The notes: a model not told the origin generated them from the sequence alone. A stretch of 64,000 nucleotides of DNA from Luteolibacter luteus (GCF_012913485.1 NZ_CP051774.1:4154001-4218000), one strand, 5' to 3'. Numbered from the stretch's first letter, positions 19,024-29,485 are shown. Program-made: numbers and translations.

Positions 19024-19617
19024 CTACTCCTGCGGAAGCTCTGCTCCGTTATCGATCCAGATGCGCATCTGCTTGGTGAATTCCTCGTGGGTGAGGGGTG
19101 GCAGGCTGCGGCCGTCGCCCGGGTTCCAGCCCCAGAGGACGAGCTTGTCTTCGGCCACGTGATGGAAGATTTGCTCGAGGGTTTTCCCGCCGTTTTTCGT
19201 GGGGTCCTTCAGTTGTGCGGCGAGTTGTCCCGGTGACTTGCCTTCGAAGACCATGGGCATCTCTGGCGGAGGGAGGTGCCAAGTGGGATTGCCCGGCGGC
19301 ATGTTCTCGCCGGGCAGGTTCTTGTCCTGGTGGCAATTGGTGCACTTCATCGAGTAGATTCCTTTGCCCTCCGGGCCCGCCTTCACGTTCTGGATGTGGG
19401 GATGGCTATCGTCCCCCTGTAGGGGAGCATCGCCCATCGGATGACAATTCATGCAGCGTGGGTGCATGAGCACCTTGTAGGCTTCCTTGAAGGCGGCGCG
19501 GGATAGCTCCGCGTTTTTCTCCTGCTTCTCTTCCTGCCCTTGCAGATGGAATGCGTAGCCGGCGCAGAGGATGGTGCCTGCTGCGGCGAGGTATTTGATG
19601 CTTCGTGTGGTGATCAT
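19024..19617 (-). CDS. Two-heme c-type cytochrome of the molybdenum hydroxylase operon
   Basis: A 197-residue protein with an N-terminal signal or anchor (residues about 9-25) and two heme-binding motifs, CMNCH and CTNCH, about 40 residues apart. The family resembles the isoquinoline 1-oxidoreductase-associated cytochromes. It starts 5 bases after the stop of the Mo-binding subunit. The likely role is accepting electrons from the Mo/2Fe-2S enzyme on the periplasmic side and passing them to the respiratory chain; this follows from the operon, not from direct evidence. Confidence 0.8.
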   Translation of the reverse strand: MITTRSIKYLAAAGTILCAGYAFHLQGQEEKQEKNAELSRAAFKEAYKVLMHPRCMNCHPMGDAPLQGDDSHPHIQNVKAGPEGKGIYSMKCTNCHQDKNLPGENMPPGNPTWHLPPPEMPMVFEGKSPGQLAAQLKDPTKNGGKTLEQIFHHVAEDKLVLWGWNPGDGRSLPPLTHEEFTKQMRIWIDNGAELPQE

Positions 19618-19622
19618 GGCTC

Positions 19623-21791
19623 TCAGGCGCGTTTCAGTTCATCGGGGCGGAGGGGAAGCTGGCGGACCCGCTTTCCAGTGGCGGCGAAGATCGCGTTTCC
19701 GATCGCGGGTGCGAGAGGCGGAACTCCGCATTCTCCCGCACCGCCCATCTTCGCGGTGCTCGGGACGACATAGCTTTCGATCAGCGGAGACTCATGCATC
19801 CGCAGGATCGGATAGTCGTGGAAATTCCGTTGCTTCACCTTGCCGTCCTCAAAGGTGATCTGGCTATATTTCACGGCAGTGAGGCCGAAGATGATGCCGG
19901 ATTCCATCTGTGCCTTCACGCCTTCCGGATTCACAGCCAAGCCGCAATCGATGGCGCAGACCACGCGGTGCACCTTCAGCTCCCCGTCCTTCGAGACGGA
20001 CACCTCCGCGATCTCGGCAACGAAGCTGCCAAAGCTTTCGTGAACGGCGACACCGCGGCCGATGCCTTCCTTTGGCGGCTTGTCCCAGCCGGCTTTTTCC
20101 GCGGCAAGATTCAGCGCCGCGAGGTGACGTGGATGATCTTTGAGCAGTTCCCGTCGGAACTCCACGGGGTCCCTTTTGCTCCGGTGTGCCAACTCGTCGA
20201 TCAGGCTTTCCATCACGAAGGCGGTGTGGCTGTGGCCGACCGAACGCCACCACAATACCGGGATGCCGGTCTTGGGCGAATGCAGTTCCACGAGATGATC
20301 CGGAATTTCCTTCATATAGGGAGAGTCCGAAACGCCCTCGACGGAGGTCGCATCAATTCCGTCCTTCACCATCATCGCTTCCATCATGGTCCCTGCCATG
20401 ATGGATTGACCCACCAAGACATGCTTCCACGCCACGGGATGTCCCTTTTCGCCAATCGCGATCCGTGCCCGGTGAAGGAATGCGGAGCGGTAGTAGCCGC
20501 CACGGATGTCGTCTTCCCGCGACCACACGACTTTCACGAGCTTGCCGCTGGCCTTTGCAACCTGAACGGCTTCGGAGATGAAGTCGGAGGTGGGCGTTGC
20601 CCGGCGTCCGAAGCCGCCTCCGAGAAAGGTGGTGTGGATCGAGATCTGCTCCGGCTTCAGGCCGGTGATCTTTGCGGCTACCTGCTGGTCCACCGTTTGC
20701 ATTTGGGTTCCGGTCCAGATCTCGCATCCGTCATCTCCGAGCTTCACCGTGCAGTTGAGGGGTTCCATCGGGGCATGGGCCAGATAAGGGAGATGGTACT
20801 CCGCCTCGATGACATTGGACGGATCCTCGAATGCTTTTTCCACACTCCCGGCTTTCGCTGCGGGAGCTCCTTTCGTTCCGGCCAAGTCGCTGAATTCGCG
20901 GAAGAGTTTTTCGCTGTCCAAACCGGCGGTCGGTCCATCTTCCCACTCGATCTTCAACGCATCGCGACCTTGTTTAGCCGCCCAGTAGTGGTCTGCCAAT
21001 ACGGCGACCCCGCTCGGTACCTGCACCACTTGTCTTACGCCGGGCACAGCGAGAGCCGCCTTGTCATCGACCGACTTCACCTTTCCGCCAAACCCGGGAG
21101 AGCGCGCCACCACCGCCGTCAGCATGCCATCGAAATGGATGTCCATGCCGAATTGCGCGGTGCCATTCACCTTCTCCGGGCTATCGAGGCGTTTCCGGTC
21201 CTTGCCGATGATCTTCCAGTCTTTCGGGTCCTTGAGGGTGACCTCCTCCGGGGTCGGGAGTTTGGCTGCGGCTTCAGCCAGATCGCCATAGCCCGCCTTC
21301 TTGTCACCGCAGATGACCTCGCCGTTCTCGGTTTTGCAGTCCTCGGCCTTCACCCCGAATTTCTTCGCCGCGGCCGCCACCAAGAGCGCGCGAGCCATCG
21401 CACCGACCTGTCGATAGCGGTCGAATTCGGAGTGGGTGCTGGTGGAGCCTCCCGTGATTTGGAAGCCGAAGGCGGTGTGGGCGTACTGCGGTGCCGCGGG
21501 CGCATGCTCCGCCTTCACTTTGGACCAATCTGCATCGAGTTCTTCGGCGATGAGCATCGGCAGGGAAGTCCAGATGCCTTGGCCCATCTCGGAGTGGGCC
21601 AGCAGAACCAGCACGGTGCCATCTGCCGCGATGCGAAGAAACGCGTTGGGCGATGGGAGCTTGCTTGCCGGAGCCTCCTGCGCCTGCACCCGCTTCCCTG
21701 TTGGGACGAGGAAGCCGATCACCAGCCCGCCGCTGACGAGGCCTCCTGACTTCAGGAAGTTTCGGCGATTGAGCGAGAGGGAAGAACTCAC
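19623..21791 (-). CDS. iorB: Molybdopterin-binding subunit of an isoquinoline 1-oxidoreductase-type hydroxylase
   Basis: A 722-residue large subunit of the xanthine oxidase family. The N-terminus [10 protein letters not shown] followed by a hydrophobic stretch is a Tat-type signal, predicting export of the folded enzyme. [16 protein letters not shown] is the Mo-cofactor loop, and the C-terminal [19 protein letters not shown] carries the usual active-site region. The start is GTG at 21791, overlapping the stop of the 2Fe-2S subunit by 4 bases. There is no FAD subunit, which is normal for this subtype. The real substrate (aldehyde or N-heterocycle) cannot be read from the sequence. Confidence 0.88.
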   Translation of the reverse strand: MSSSLSLNRRNFLKSGGLVSGGLVIGFLVPTGKRVQAQEAPASKLPSPNAFLRIAADGTVLVLLAHSEMGQGIWTSLPMLIAEELDADWSKVKAEHAPAAPQYAHTAFGFQITGGSTSTHSEFDRYRQVGAMARALLVAAAAKKFGVKAEDCKTENGEVICGDKKAGYGDLAEAAAKLPTPEEVTLKDPKDWKIIGKDRKRLDSPEKVNGTAQFGMDIHFDGMLTAVVARSPGFGGKVKSVDDKAALAVPGVRQVVQVPSGVAVLADHYWAAKQGRDALKIEWEDGPTAGLDSEKLFREFSDLAGTKGAPAAKAGSVEKAFEDPSNVIEAEYHLPYLAHAPMEPLNCTVKLGDDGCEIWTGTQMQTVDQQVAAKITGLKPEQISIHTTFLGGGFGRRATPTSDFISEAVQVAKASGKLVKVVWSREDDIRGGYYRSAFLHRARIAIGEKGHPVAWKHVLVGQSIMAGTMMEAMMVKDGIDATSVEGVSDSPYMKEIPDHLVELHSPKTGIPVLWWRSVGHSHTAFVMESLIDELAHRSKRDPVEFRRELLKDHPRHLAALNLAAEKAGWDKPPKEGIGRGVAVHESFGSFVAEIAEVSVSKDGELKVHRVVCAIDCGLAVNPEGVKAQMESGIIFGLTAVKYSQITFEDGKVKQRNFHDYPILRMHESPLIESYVVPSTAKMGGAGECGVPPLAPAIGNAIFAATGKRVRQLPLRPDELKRA

Positions 21792-22252
21792 TTGGCACCT
21801 CCGTTCATCTTGGCCGCGCGATGGATGGCGCAGCGGATTCGCTGGTAGGTGCCGCAGCGGCAGATGTTGCCGCTCATCGCGAGATCGATGTCTTCATCCG
21901 TGGGGTCCGCTTTTTCCTTCAGGAGGACCGCGGCGGACATGATCTGTCCGGATTGGCAGTAGCCGCATTGTGGCACGTCTTCCTCGATCCATGCGAGTTG
22001 GAGCGGATGAGTGCTGTCGGGGGACAGTCCTTCGATGGTGGTGATTTCCTTGCCCTCGGCTCTTGAGATCGGGGTGACGCAGGAGCGCACCGCCTCGCCA
22101 TCGAGGTGAACGGTGCATGCTCCGCATTGTGCCATCCCACAGCCGAACTTCGTGCCGGTGAGATGGAGGATGTCCCTTAGAACCCAAAGCAACGGCATGG
22201 CGGGATCGGCTTCCACGGCGTGCTCCTTGCGATTCACTTTCAGCGTGATCAT
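21788..22252 (-). CDS. iorA: 2Fe-2S subunit of the isoquinoline 1-oxidoreductase-type hydroxylase
   Basis: A 154-residue small subunit. A plant-type ferredoxin domain binds the first 2Fe-2S cluster (Cys residues in [16 protein letters not shown] and RSC). The C-terminal four-helix domain binds the second, through CGYCQSG and [11 protein letters not shown]. The length and motifs are standard. It has no signal peptide, so it is probably exported bound to the Tat-signal partner. It is the first gene of the operon with iorB and the cytochrome, transcribed from the 320-base gap upstream. Confidence 0.93.
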   Translation of the reverse strand: MITLKVNRKEHAVEADPAMPLLWVLRDILHLTGTKFGCGMAQCGACTVHLDGEAVRSCVTPISRAEGKEITTIEGLSPDSTHPLQLAWIEEDVPQCGYCQSGQIMSAAVLLKEKADPTDEDIDLAMSGNICRCGTYQRIRCAIHRAAKMNGGAK

Positions 22253-22572
22253 GGCGGCGTTGGTCGAGTGTGCCCGGCGGCTGGAGAGAAAGGCACTCCA
22301 CCACCTGAACCATCACCCATAGCAGAGTTCCGCACATTTGCATGCTTCGTTCGACTGAGTCCTTGTTTCCCCCAGAGGAGTGGCCGGAAAATGGTCAGGG
22401 TAAGGTGACGATTTTGTAACGCGATGCCCCAGGTTTCGGTGACGAGGCGTCCGCGAAGCTTGGAACATCAAGCTTTGGGGCGGAGAGTGGCAGAACTCCC
22501 ACCCGTTTGGGTGGCACTCATCCTCAGGAATTGCGTTGAAACGGTGCAATTCGTTGGTATGGCGTTCTCTTA
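22253..22572. promoter_or_regulatory. 320-base divergent region with stacked hairpins
   Basis: The gap separates the hydroxylase operon and the large dehydrogenase/cytochrome gene. The half nearest the plus-strand gene holds two hairpins. One is at 22456-22475 (7-bp stem AAGCTTG/CAAGCTT, extendable by two pairs with a G-T wobble). The second is compound at 22485-22519 (outer GAGTG/CACTC, inner CCACCC/GGGTGG with loop GTTT). They would lie in the 5' leader of the downstream mRNA if it is long enough. I could not match them to a known riboswitch. Confidence 0.4.
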
Positions 22573-25500
22573 ATGATCCCGGTGAAACCCTTAGGCCGGG
22601 GGCTCAAGTTCTTCCCCTTCTTCGCTGCCTGCCTTGCCTCGGCTTTCCCGTGGCATGCTGGTGCACAGACCGGTGGCTTGGATGCTCCTCAAGCGGTCGC
22701 TCCCTTTTTCGGAAATGTCTTTCCGGCTTCGGCCCCGGGTCAGGCGACCGGTTGGGAGACGGTGAATGCGTTTCCGAATCTCACCTTCGTCGATCCGCTT
22801 TGCCTGACGGAGATCCCGGGCTCGAATGAATTGTTGCTAGTCGGCAAGAACGGGCAGATCTGGCGCTTTGAAAATAATCCCGCCGTCACGCAGGGGCAGG
22901 TGGTGAAGGTGCTCGAGTGGGTGGCGAATACCCAGTCGTCCGAAGACCAAGGCTTCTACAGCCTGGTTTTCCATCCCGAGTTCGGCCAAGCGGGATCGCC
23001 GAACGCGAACTACGTTTTCGTTTGCTACAATCACCGCCCGTCACTTGCCGGCGCGGATGCCAACCACTCCTTCTGGCGTGTCTCCCGTTTCACTTGGCAG
23101 ACCGGCAGCGGCACGCTGGACCCTGGCAGCGAGTTCGTGCTGATGAACCAGTATGACCGCTGCCGCTGGCACAATGGCGGGGCGATGTTCTTCGGCAACG
23201 ATGGCTTCCTTTACATCGACTGCGGGGATGGGGGCGATAGCGGTGAAGGTGGCGGACTCACCGGGCCTGATGGCGCTCTGAGCCGCACCCAGCGCCTTGA
23301 TTGGGGGCTCTTCAGCGGTGTCTTTCGCATCGACGTGAACAATGACCCGGCGAAGTCCCACGCGATCCGCCGTCAACCGCAGAGTCCCACCAACAAGCCG
23401 GCAGGATGGCCTGACAGCTTTACCCAAGGCTACGGCATTCCGAATGACAACCCGTGGCTCGATGCGGGTGGATCGATCCTTGAGGAATACCACTCGCTCG
23501 GGCTCCGCAGCCCGCACACGATGCACTATGATGCCGTGACCGGCGATATCTGGATCGGCGACGTCGGCGAAGGTGCCCGCGAGGAAATGACGCTCGCGCC
23601 GAAGGGGAGCAACGCGCAATGGGGCTTCATGGAAGGAAGCGTGGGAGGCCCGGGCGTCACTCCCTCCCCGGTTATCGGGACCAGCACCTCACCGGTCATC
23701 GACTACAACCGCAATACCGGCACCTGCATCATCGGTGGCATGCGCTACCGCGGCACGAAATGGGACAGCCTGCTGGGCGGCAAGCTGCTCTATGGAGATC
23801 ATGTCCGCGGCCGCATCTGGACCGCGACCTTGGATGCCGGTGGCGGTGCCCCGGTTATCGAGGAAATCTTCGATGGCTTCCCGACCGGCAACAAGGCGGG
23901 CCTGGCGAACTTCTTCACCGACTCCGCAGGTGAAGTTTACCTGATGTGCGTGAACGGCACCAACCAGCCGGGTGGAACGATCCGCAAGCTGATGAGTGCC
24001 GGGATTTCCCAAGAACCACCGCCCTTGCTCTCGCAAACCGGCATCTTCACCGACATGGCCACGCTCGCCACGGCCCCGGGAATGATCCCGTATGATGTCG
24101 CGAATCCTCTTTGGTCGGATGCCGCCGCGAAGAAGCGCTGGATCATCCTGCCGAACAACGGGACGCATGATAGCGCGGCGGAGGACATCGTCTTCAGCGA
24201 GGAAGGAAACTGGGTTTTTCCCGCGGGTACGGTGCTGGTGAAGCATTTCGAGCTGCCGGTCGACGAGCGCAATCCCTCGCTGACCCGCCGACTGGAAACA
24301 CGCTTCATCATTTGCACCGAAGAGGGCGGCAAATATGGCGTGACCTACAAATGGAATACCGCCGGAACGGATGCCGAATTGCTGACTTCGGGAGATGCCG
24401 CGGATATCGAGGTCACGCTTCAGGACGGCAGTACCGAGTCCCGCCGCTGGGACTTCCCTTCGAGGGCCGATTGCCTCCTTTGCCACAATGCGGCTGCAGG
24501 CCAGGCACTCGGCTTGCGGACCCATTCGCTGAACAAGTCCTTTCACTACGAGGCGACCGGCCGCACCTCCAACCAACTGGTGACGTTCAATGCACTCGGA
24601 ATGTTCGATGGCAGCCTGACGGCAACGCAGCTTAAGGACTACATCGAGGCTCGCTCGCTGGACGACGAGACAGCACCGCTTGAGCACCGGGTGCGTTCTT
24701 ATCTGGACTCGAACTGCTCGCATTGCCACCGCCCCGGCGGCACCGTTGACTTCTTCGATGCCCGCCTTGGCACGCCGCTGCATGTCCAAGGGCTGATCAA
24801 CGGCCTCATCCAGGGGCACTTCAACCTTGGTCCTGACGGGCGCTACCTGAAGCCTGGCGATCCGGACCTTTCCGCCCTGCATGTGCGCATGGCGAATGTG
24901 GGCAACGGCGCGGCCATGCCCCCGCTCGCAAAGAACCTCGTCGATCAAAAAGCGGTCTCTTTGCTGCAGCAGTATCTGGAAAGCCTGACCGCGGAGGAAT
25001 TCCAAACCTCGCCCTCCCCGCAGGCCCGTTATGTGAGGCTCACGGCGACATCTTCTGTTGGCAATGGCCCGTGGACGAGCATCGGAGAGCTCTCGATTCT
25101 GGATGGAAATGGGGCGGCGATTCCGATTTCGGAACTCTCCGTGGCGGATGTGGATAGCGAGGAATTGATCGATGAATTCGCGCCCGCGGTGCGTGCCATC
25201 GACGGCGATCCGGATACCTTCTGGCACACGACCTATGGAGGCGGCGGCATTGACCCGCTGCCACACCACATCACTCTCGATCTCGGCTCGCAGCGGAGCG
25301 TCGGCGGCTTCGTCTACATCCCGCGCCAAGGAAATCAAAATGGCCGGATCGCCAGCTACGAAGCCGATTACAGCACGGATGGGGTGAACTGGACCCCGAT
25401 GACTTCCGGCACTTGGCCGAATGGCACCGTAACGAAGCGCTTTGATGGATTGGTGGGCCAGCGCAAGGCACGCTGCCAGATCGGCGGGCCTTCCGGTACA

Positions 25501-27186
25501 GTGGGAGGAAACTTCGAGGTCACGGTGGTCTTCGACATGGACGTGAGCGACTTCACCCCGGCGGATCTGAATGTCAGCGGCGGAACGATTTCGGACTTCC
25601 GTGGAAAGGGATACTACTACGTGGCCACGATCACTCCCACCGGGCCGAACGTGACGGTCTCGGTCCCGGCGGACGCAGCCAACGCCCCGGGCCTGGGGAG
25701 CCGTGCTTCTTCGGCCCTCTCGCTCGGCTTTATCGATACCTTGCCACCTCTGCCGCGATTCACCGGTGTTCCTTCCTCGGCGGGCGCGAGCTTCCAAGTG
25801 GGGCTGACTTTCGATGAAGTGGTATCCGGACTTACGGCATCCGACTTCACCCTGCTCAATGCCACGCTGCAATCGGTCGTCCCGGATGGGATCGGCTACG
25901 TGCTGACCATCGTTCCCACCGGGACGGGGACGGTGGGCGTGGAGTTGCATCCGGGAGCGGTTTCGGATCTTGCCTCGAACCTGTCCGTTTCGGGAGCGTC
26001 TTTCTCGATCCCCTTCACCCCCTACGTCCTCTCCTTTGAAGCGGAGGAAGGTGCGATCACCGATGTGGGGGCCGGCAGCTTTGTCGTCGTGGCGGATGCT
26101 TCGGCAAGTGGGGGTGCTTACATCTGGTCTCCGCAGGATAGCCGGGGAGGGATATTGAACCTGAACTCCGCCTTGCGCGTGACCTACTCCGTCGTGGTCC
26201 CTCGCTCGGGCCAGTATCTGGTGCGGGGTTTGGTGCGCTCCGATGATAGCAGTAGCGACTCGCTCTTCATCGGTTTCGATGGCCAGTTGCCACCTTCGGA
26301 TTGGCACACGAACCAGACAGCGGGCCAGGTGGGCTCCTTGCAGTTCCATTGGGATGTGGCCAACAGTTCCCGTCAGCCGTTCACGAATCCGACCCTCTTC
26401 ACTCTCGGCGCGGGTGCCCATACCATGGAGCTCTATGCCCGGGATGACGGCACGCGGGTGGACCGCTTGGAATTGGTGCCTGTGAGGCCTTTCGCCACCT
26501 GGAGCGCCCCCGCGCTTGCGGTGCAGGGGCCCTTTACCGCCACGCTCACCTTCTCGGAAGAGGTAAGCGGCTTGGAGGCTTCGGACATTTCGGTCACGGG
26601 CGGGCAGGTTCTCTCCCTGAGCGGCAGCGGCGCTTCGTATGCCGTGCAGGTGCAGGGGACCGCTTCCCATGTCATCTTGCTCTTGCCGGAAAACGTGGTG
26701 GTGGACGCCACCATGGAAGGAAACCACGCTTCCGATCCGCTCTCCGTGATTTACCGGAGTGCCTATGATGAATGGGCGGCCTCCCACCAGGTCGATGGAT
26801 CCGCGGCCTCACAACTCGCGGATGAAGATGCGGATGGCGTGGTGAAGCTGCTTGAATTTGCCTTCAACATGAATCCCGGGGCTTCTGATGCGACGGTTTA
26901 TGATCCCGGAACAATTCCCGGATCCGGGCTTCCCCGCCTGATCGCCACACCGGGCGTGCCGGATGGGACCCGTCTTTCGCTCCAATACCTGCGCCGGAAG
27001 GGAGTGCCGGGCCTTCATTACGTTCCCCAGTTCGGCGCCAGCCTGGGAGACTTCGCCGATGCCGCTTCCGCGCCGGTTGTGGAGAGCATCGATGACCAAT
27101 GGGAGCGGGTCACGGTGCCTGATCCCGCGGGGGCCGGTGATGGCCGGCGCTTCGGCAGGGTGGTCGTTACGATCGACCCGCCTTGA
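22573..27186 (+). CDS. Giant exported sorbosone-dehydrogenase/cytochrome/discoidin-type fusion protein
   Basis: A 1537-residue exported protein with a signal peptide (MIPVKPLGRGLKFFPFFAAC onward to about GAQT). In order: a glucose/sorbosone dehydrogenase-like beta-propeller (about 40-480, with CRWHNGGAMFFGNDGFLYI and DYNRNTGTCIIGGMRYRG); a cytochrome-like region with two heme motifs, CLLCH (Cys634) and CSHCH (Cys715); a discoidin (F5/8 C)-like domain (about 820-960); two Bap-type Ig-like repeats; a carbohydrate-binding-like beta domain; another Ig-like repeat; and a C-terminal module with DEDADGVVKLLEFAFNMNPG. Similar fusions are common in this phylum. It probably oxidises sugars or aldoses at the cell surface and passes electrons to its own hemes. 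Confidence 0.82.
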   Translation: MIPVKPLGRGLKFFPFFAACLASAFPWHAGAQTGGLDAPQAVAPFFGNVFPASAPGQATGWETVNAFPNLTFVDPLCLTEIPGSNELLLVGKNGQIWRFENNPAVTQGQVVKVLEWVANTQSSEDQGFYSLVFHPEFGQAGSPNANYVFVCYNHRPSLAGADANHSFWRVSRFTWQTGSGTLDPGSEFVLMNQYDRCRWHNGGAMFFGNDGFLYIDCGDGGDSGEGGGLTGPDGALSRTQRLDWGLFSGVFRIDVNNDPAKSHAIRRQPQSPTNKPAGWPDSFTQGYGIPNDNPWLDAGGSILEEYHSLGLRSPHTMHYDAVTGDIWIGDVGEGAREEMTLAPKGSNAQWGFMEGSVGGPGVTPSPVIGTSTSPVIDYNRNTGTCIIGGMRYRGTKWDSLLGGKLLYGDHVRGRIWTATLDAGGGAPVIEEIFDGFPTGNKAGLANFFTDSAGEVYLMCVNGTNQPGGTIRKLMSAGISQEPPPLLSQTGIFTDMATLATAPGMIPYDVANPLWSDAAAKKRWIILPNNGTHDSAAEDIVFSEEGNWVFPAGTVLVKHFELPVDERNPSLTRRLETRFIICTEEGGKYGVTYKWNTAGTDAELLTSGDAADIEVTLQDGSTESRRWDFPSRADCLLCHNAAAGQALGLRTHSLNKSFHYEATGRTSNQLVTFNALGMFDGSLTATQLKDYIEARSLDDETAPLEHRVRSYLDSNCSHCHRPGGTVDFFDARLGTPLHVQGLINGLIQGHFNLGPDGRYLKPGDPDLSALHVRMANVGNGAAMPPLAKNLVDQKAVSLLQQYLESLTAEEFQTSPSPQARYVRLTATSSVGNGPWTSIGELSILDGNGAAIPISELSVADVDSEELIDEFAPAVRAIDGDPDTFWHTTYGGGGIDPLPHHITLDLGSQRSVGGFVYIPRQGNQNGRIASYEADYSTDGVNWTPMTSGTWPNGTVTKRFDGLVGQRKARCQIGGPSGTVGGNFEVTVVFDMDVSDFTPADLNVSGGTISDFRGKGYYYVATITPTGPNVTVSVPADAANAPGLGSRASSALSLGFIDTLPPLPRFTGVPSSAGASFQVGLTFDEVVSGLTASDFTLLNATLQSVVPDGIGYVLTIVPTGTGTVGVELHPGAVSDLASNLSVSGASFSIPFTPYVLSFEAEEGAITDVGAGSFVVVADASASGGAYIWSPQDSRGGILNLNSALRVTYSVVVPRSGQYLVRGLVRSDDSSSDSLFIGFDGQLPPSDWHTNQTAGQVGSLQFHWDVANSSRQPFTNPTLFTLGAGAHTMELYARDDGTRVDRLELVPVRPFATWSAPALAVQGPFTATLTFSEEVSGLEASDISVTGGQVLSLSGSGASYAVQVQGTASHVILLLPENVVVDATMEGNHASDPLSVIYRSAYDEWAASHQVDGSAASQLADEDADGVVKLLEFAFNMNPGASDATVYDPGTIPGSGLPRLIATPGVPDGTRLSLQYLRRKGVPGLHYVPQFGASLGDFADAASAPVVESIDDQWERVTVPDPAGAGDGRRFGRVVVTIDPP

Positions 27187-27218
27187 CCGGACGGGGACCT
27201 AACGGCATGGTGCGCGCG

Positions 27219-27701
27219 ATGTCCGCCAAGAAATCGGTCCTTTTTATCTGCACGGGAAACACCTGCCGCAGTCCGATGGCCGAAAGTCTTTTCCGCAAGG
27301 CCGTGGAGAAGCGCGGTGACTTCATCGTGCAATCGGCCGGAGTGGCTGCTTATCCAGGGGACAAGGCGAACCCGGAGACCGTGAAACTCCTCTCCAGCCG
27401 GGGAATTGCCGTCGATGGCTTCCGCAGCCAGCCGCTTTCCGAAGAACTGGTGGAGCAGGCGACCCATATTTTCGCGATGACCTCCGGCCATCTGGAGGCG
27501 CTGGAAAACCTTTTTCCGGATTATTCGGACAAATTCTACCTGACCTGTGAATTCGTGGAAATCCCCGGCAGGGGAGTCGCGGCGGATGTCCCGGACCCCA
27601 TCGGCATGGGCCGGAAGGCCTACGAAGAAACCGCGAAGACGCTGGATCTGGCGATCCCGACCCTGATTGCCTTCATCGATCAGACTTGGCAGGGGGATTG
27701 A
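27219..27701 (+). CDS. Low-molecular-weight protein-tyrosine/arginine phosphatase (YwlE-like)
   Basis: A 160-residue protein from the ATG at 27219; ATG 27207 and TTG 27183 are longer alternatives. The P-loop CTGNTCRS (Cys11 nucleophile, Arg17) is at the N-terminus and the general acid loop is VPDPIGMG near residue 130. It fits the LMW phosphatase family; the closest layout is YwlE of Bacillus subtilis, a protein-arginine phosphatase. In that species ywlE also lies just upstream of rpiB and near glyA, which the next gene here reproduces as a fusion. It follows the large dehydrogenase gene by 32 bases. Confidence 0.85.
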   Translation: MSAKKSVLFICTGNTCRSPMAESLFRKAVEKRGDFIVQSAGVAAYPGDKANPETVKLLSSRGIAVDGFRSQPLSEELVEQATHIFAMTSGHLEALENLFPDYSDKFYLTCEFVEIPGRGVAADVPDPIGMGRKAYEETAKTLDLAIPTLIAFIDQTWQGD

Positions 27702-27726
27702 CGGGGATTTCCGGCCGGGGACCTCT

Positions 27727-27752
27727 CGGGGGTTGCATTTCAGCTACCCCCG
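27727..27752 (+). promoter_or_regulatory. Hairpin in the leader of the rpiB-glyA fusion gene
   Basis: A perfect 7-bp stem (CGGGGGT at 27727-27733 with ACCCCCG at 27746-27752) and a 12-base loop lie 30 bases upstream of the start codon. No T-run follows. It may be a leader structure or chance in GC-rich DNA. Confidence 0.3.
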
Positions 27753-27782
27753 GTTCATGTCCTGCCGCCCCAAGCGATCACC

Positions 27783-29456
27783 ATGAGCCAGAAGTCCCTG
27801 CGTATTGCCCTCGGCGCCGATCACGGCGGAGTTGACCTGAAGGATGCCCTCGTCGCCCACCTGAAGGCCGCGGGCCATGAGGTGACGGATTTCGGAACGC
27901 AAGGCCATGAATCGGTGGACTATGCGGACTTTGCGAATCTGGTGGGCCGCTCGGTTTCCGACGGGACCCAGGATTTCGGCGTCCTCTGCTGTACCTCCGG
28001 TGTGGGCGTGAGCATCGCCGCGAACCGCCACCGCCACGTCCGCGCGGCCAATGTCCGTACGGTCGAGGAAGCGGTCACCACCCGCCAGCACAACGACGCG
28101 AACGTCCTCTGCCTGGGTGCCAAGACCGTGGATGCCGCGACCGCCACCGCGATGGTGGATGCTTTCCTCGGCACGGCCTTCGAAGGTGGCCGCCACGAAG
28201 TCCGCGTCTGCAAGTCTTCCGGCTCCCGCATCGCTGAGACCGATCCTGATCTCTACGCCGCCATCGTCGCGGAAGAGAAGCGCCAGCGGAACAATATCGA
28301 GCTGATCGCTTCGGAGAACTTTGCCTCTCCCGCCGTGATGGAGGCCCAAGGGTCCGTACTGACCAACAAGTATGCCGAGGGCTATCCCGGCAAGCGCTGG
28401 TATGGCGGCTGCGAGAACGTCGACGTGGTCGAGCAACTCGCCATCGACCGGGCCAAGAAGCTTTTCGGTGCCGAGCACGCGAACGTGCAGCCGCATTCCG
28501 GTTCCCAAGCGAACACCGCCGTTTATTTCTCCGTGCTGAAGCCGGGTGACAAGATCCTGACGATGGATCTTTCCCATGGCGGTCACCTGACCCACGGCCA
28601 CAAGGCAAACTTCTCCGGCAAGTTCTACGAAGTCGTTCACTACGGCGTGAGCAAGGAAGACGAGCAGATCGACTACGATCACCTCGCCGAACTGGCCCGC
28701 GAGACGAAGCCCGCCCTCATCACCTGCGGTGCCAGTGCTTACTCCCGCGTCATCGACTTCGCGCGGATGGCACAGATCGCCCGTGAGGTGGGTGCCTACC
28801 TTTTCGTGGACATGGCGCACATCGCAGGTTTGGTCGCTGCCGGAGTCCATCCGAACCCCGTGCCGCACGCGGATTTCGTGACCTCCACCACTCACAAGTC
28901 CCTGCGCGGTCCGCGCGGCGGCATCATCTTGTGTAAGGAAGAGTTCGCGAAGAAGATCGACGCTCAAGTGTTCCCGGGCATCCAGGGCGGCCCGCTGATG
29001 CACGTGATCGCGGCGAAGGCCGTCTGTTTCGGCGAGGCTCTGAAGCCGGACTTCAAGGATTACCAGGCACAGATCGTGAAGAACGCGCAGGCGCTCGCCG
29101 CACGCCTCACCAGCCATGGTTACCGCATCGTCTCCGGCGGCACCGACAACCACGTGATGATGGTCGACCTTCGTCCGAAGGGTCTCAACGGTGCCGATGC
29201 CTCGCACGCTCTCGATGAAGCAGGCATCACGGTGAACAAGAACTCAATCCCCTTCGACACCGGTACACCGATGAAGCCGAGCGGTATCCGCATCGGCACG
29301 CCGGCCGTGACCACCCGCGGCATGAAGGAAAAGGACGTGGAGCAAGTGGCAGACTTCATCGCCGAAGCGCTGGGCGCGATTGGTGACGAGCCGAAGCTTC
29401 ACGCGATCCGTGACAAGGTGTTCGCATTCAACCGCGCTTTCCCCATGCCGATGTAA
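27783..29456 (+). CDS. rpiB-glyA: Fusion of ribose-5-phosphate isomerase B and serine hydroxymethyltransferase
   Basis: One uninterrupted 557-residue frame. Residues 1 to about 148 are RpiB (pentose phosphate pathway, ribose-5-P to ribulose-5-P), with GADHGG at the start, the catalytic-Cys segment CCTSGVG and [12 protein letters not shown]. Residues about 155-557 are SHMT (serine plus tetrahydrofolate to glycine plus methylene-THF). They begin at [20 protein letters not shown] and carry the PLP lysine Lys372 in [12 protein letters not shown]. Both active sites look complete. The junction ([12 protein letters not shown]) is a short linker with no internal ATG at the SHMT boundary. A strong terminator follows. 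The LMW phosphatase gene lies upstream, as in Firmicutes. Confidence 0.95.
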   Translation: MSQKSLRIALGADHGGVDLKDALVAHLKAAGHEVTDFGTQGHESVDYADFANLVGRSVSDGTQDFGVLCCTSGVGVSIAANRHRHVRAANVRTVEEAVTTRQHNDANVLCLGAKTVDAATATAMVDAFLGTAFEGGRHEVRVCKSSGSRIAETDPDLYAAIVAEEKRQRNNIELIASENFASPAVMEAQGSVLTNKYAEGYPGKRWYGGCENVDVVEQLAIDRAKKLFGAEHANVQPHSGSQANTAVYFSVLKPGDKILTMDLSHGGHLTHGHKANFSGKFYEVVHYGVSKEDEQIDYDHLAELARETKPALITCGASAYSRVIDFARMAQIAREVGAYLFVDMAHIAGLVAAGVHPNPVPHADFVTSTTHKSLRGPRGGIILCKEEFAKKIDAQVFPGIQGGPLMHVIAAKAVCFGEALKPDFKDYQAQIVKNAQALAARLTSHGYRIVSGGTDNHVMMVDLRPKGLNGADASHALDEAGITVNKNSIPFDTGTPMKPSGIRIGTPAVTTRGMKEKDVEQVADFIAEALGAIGDEPKLHAIRDKVFAFNRAFPMPM

Positions 29457-29485
29457 GGCCTGGCGGCTATTGTCGCTTTAACAAG

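Noticed and set aside
19794-21749. A 651-codon plus-strand frame
   Set aside because: It is antisense to the molybdopterin-binding subunit, whose motifs are complete.
23689-26787. A 1032-codon open frame on the minus strand
   Set aside because: It is antisense to the sorbosone-dehydrogenase fusion gene, rich in Arg, Gly and His, with no motif.
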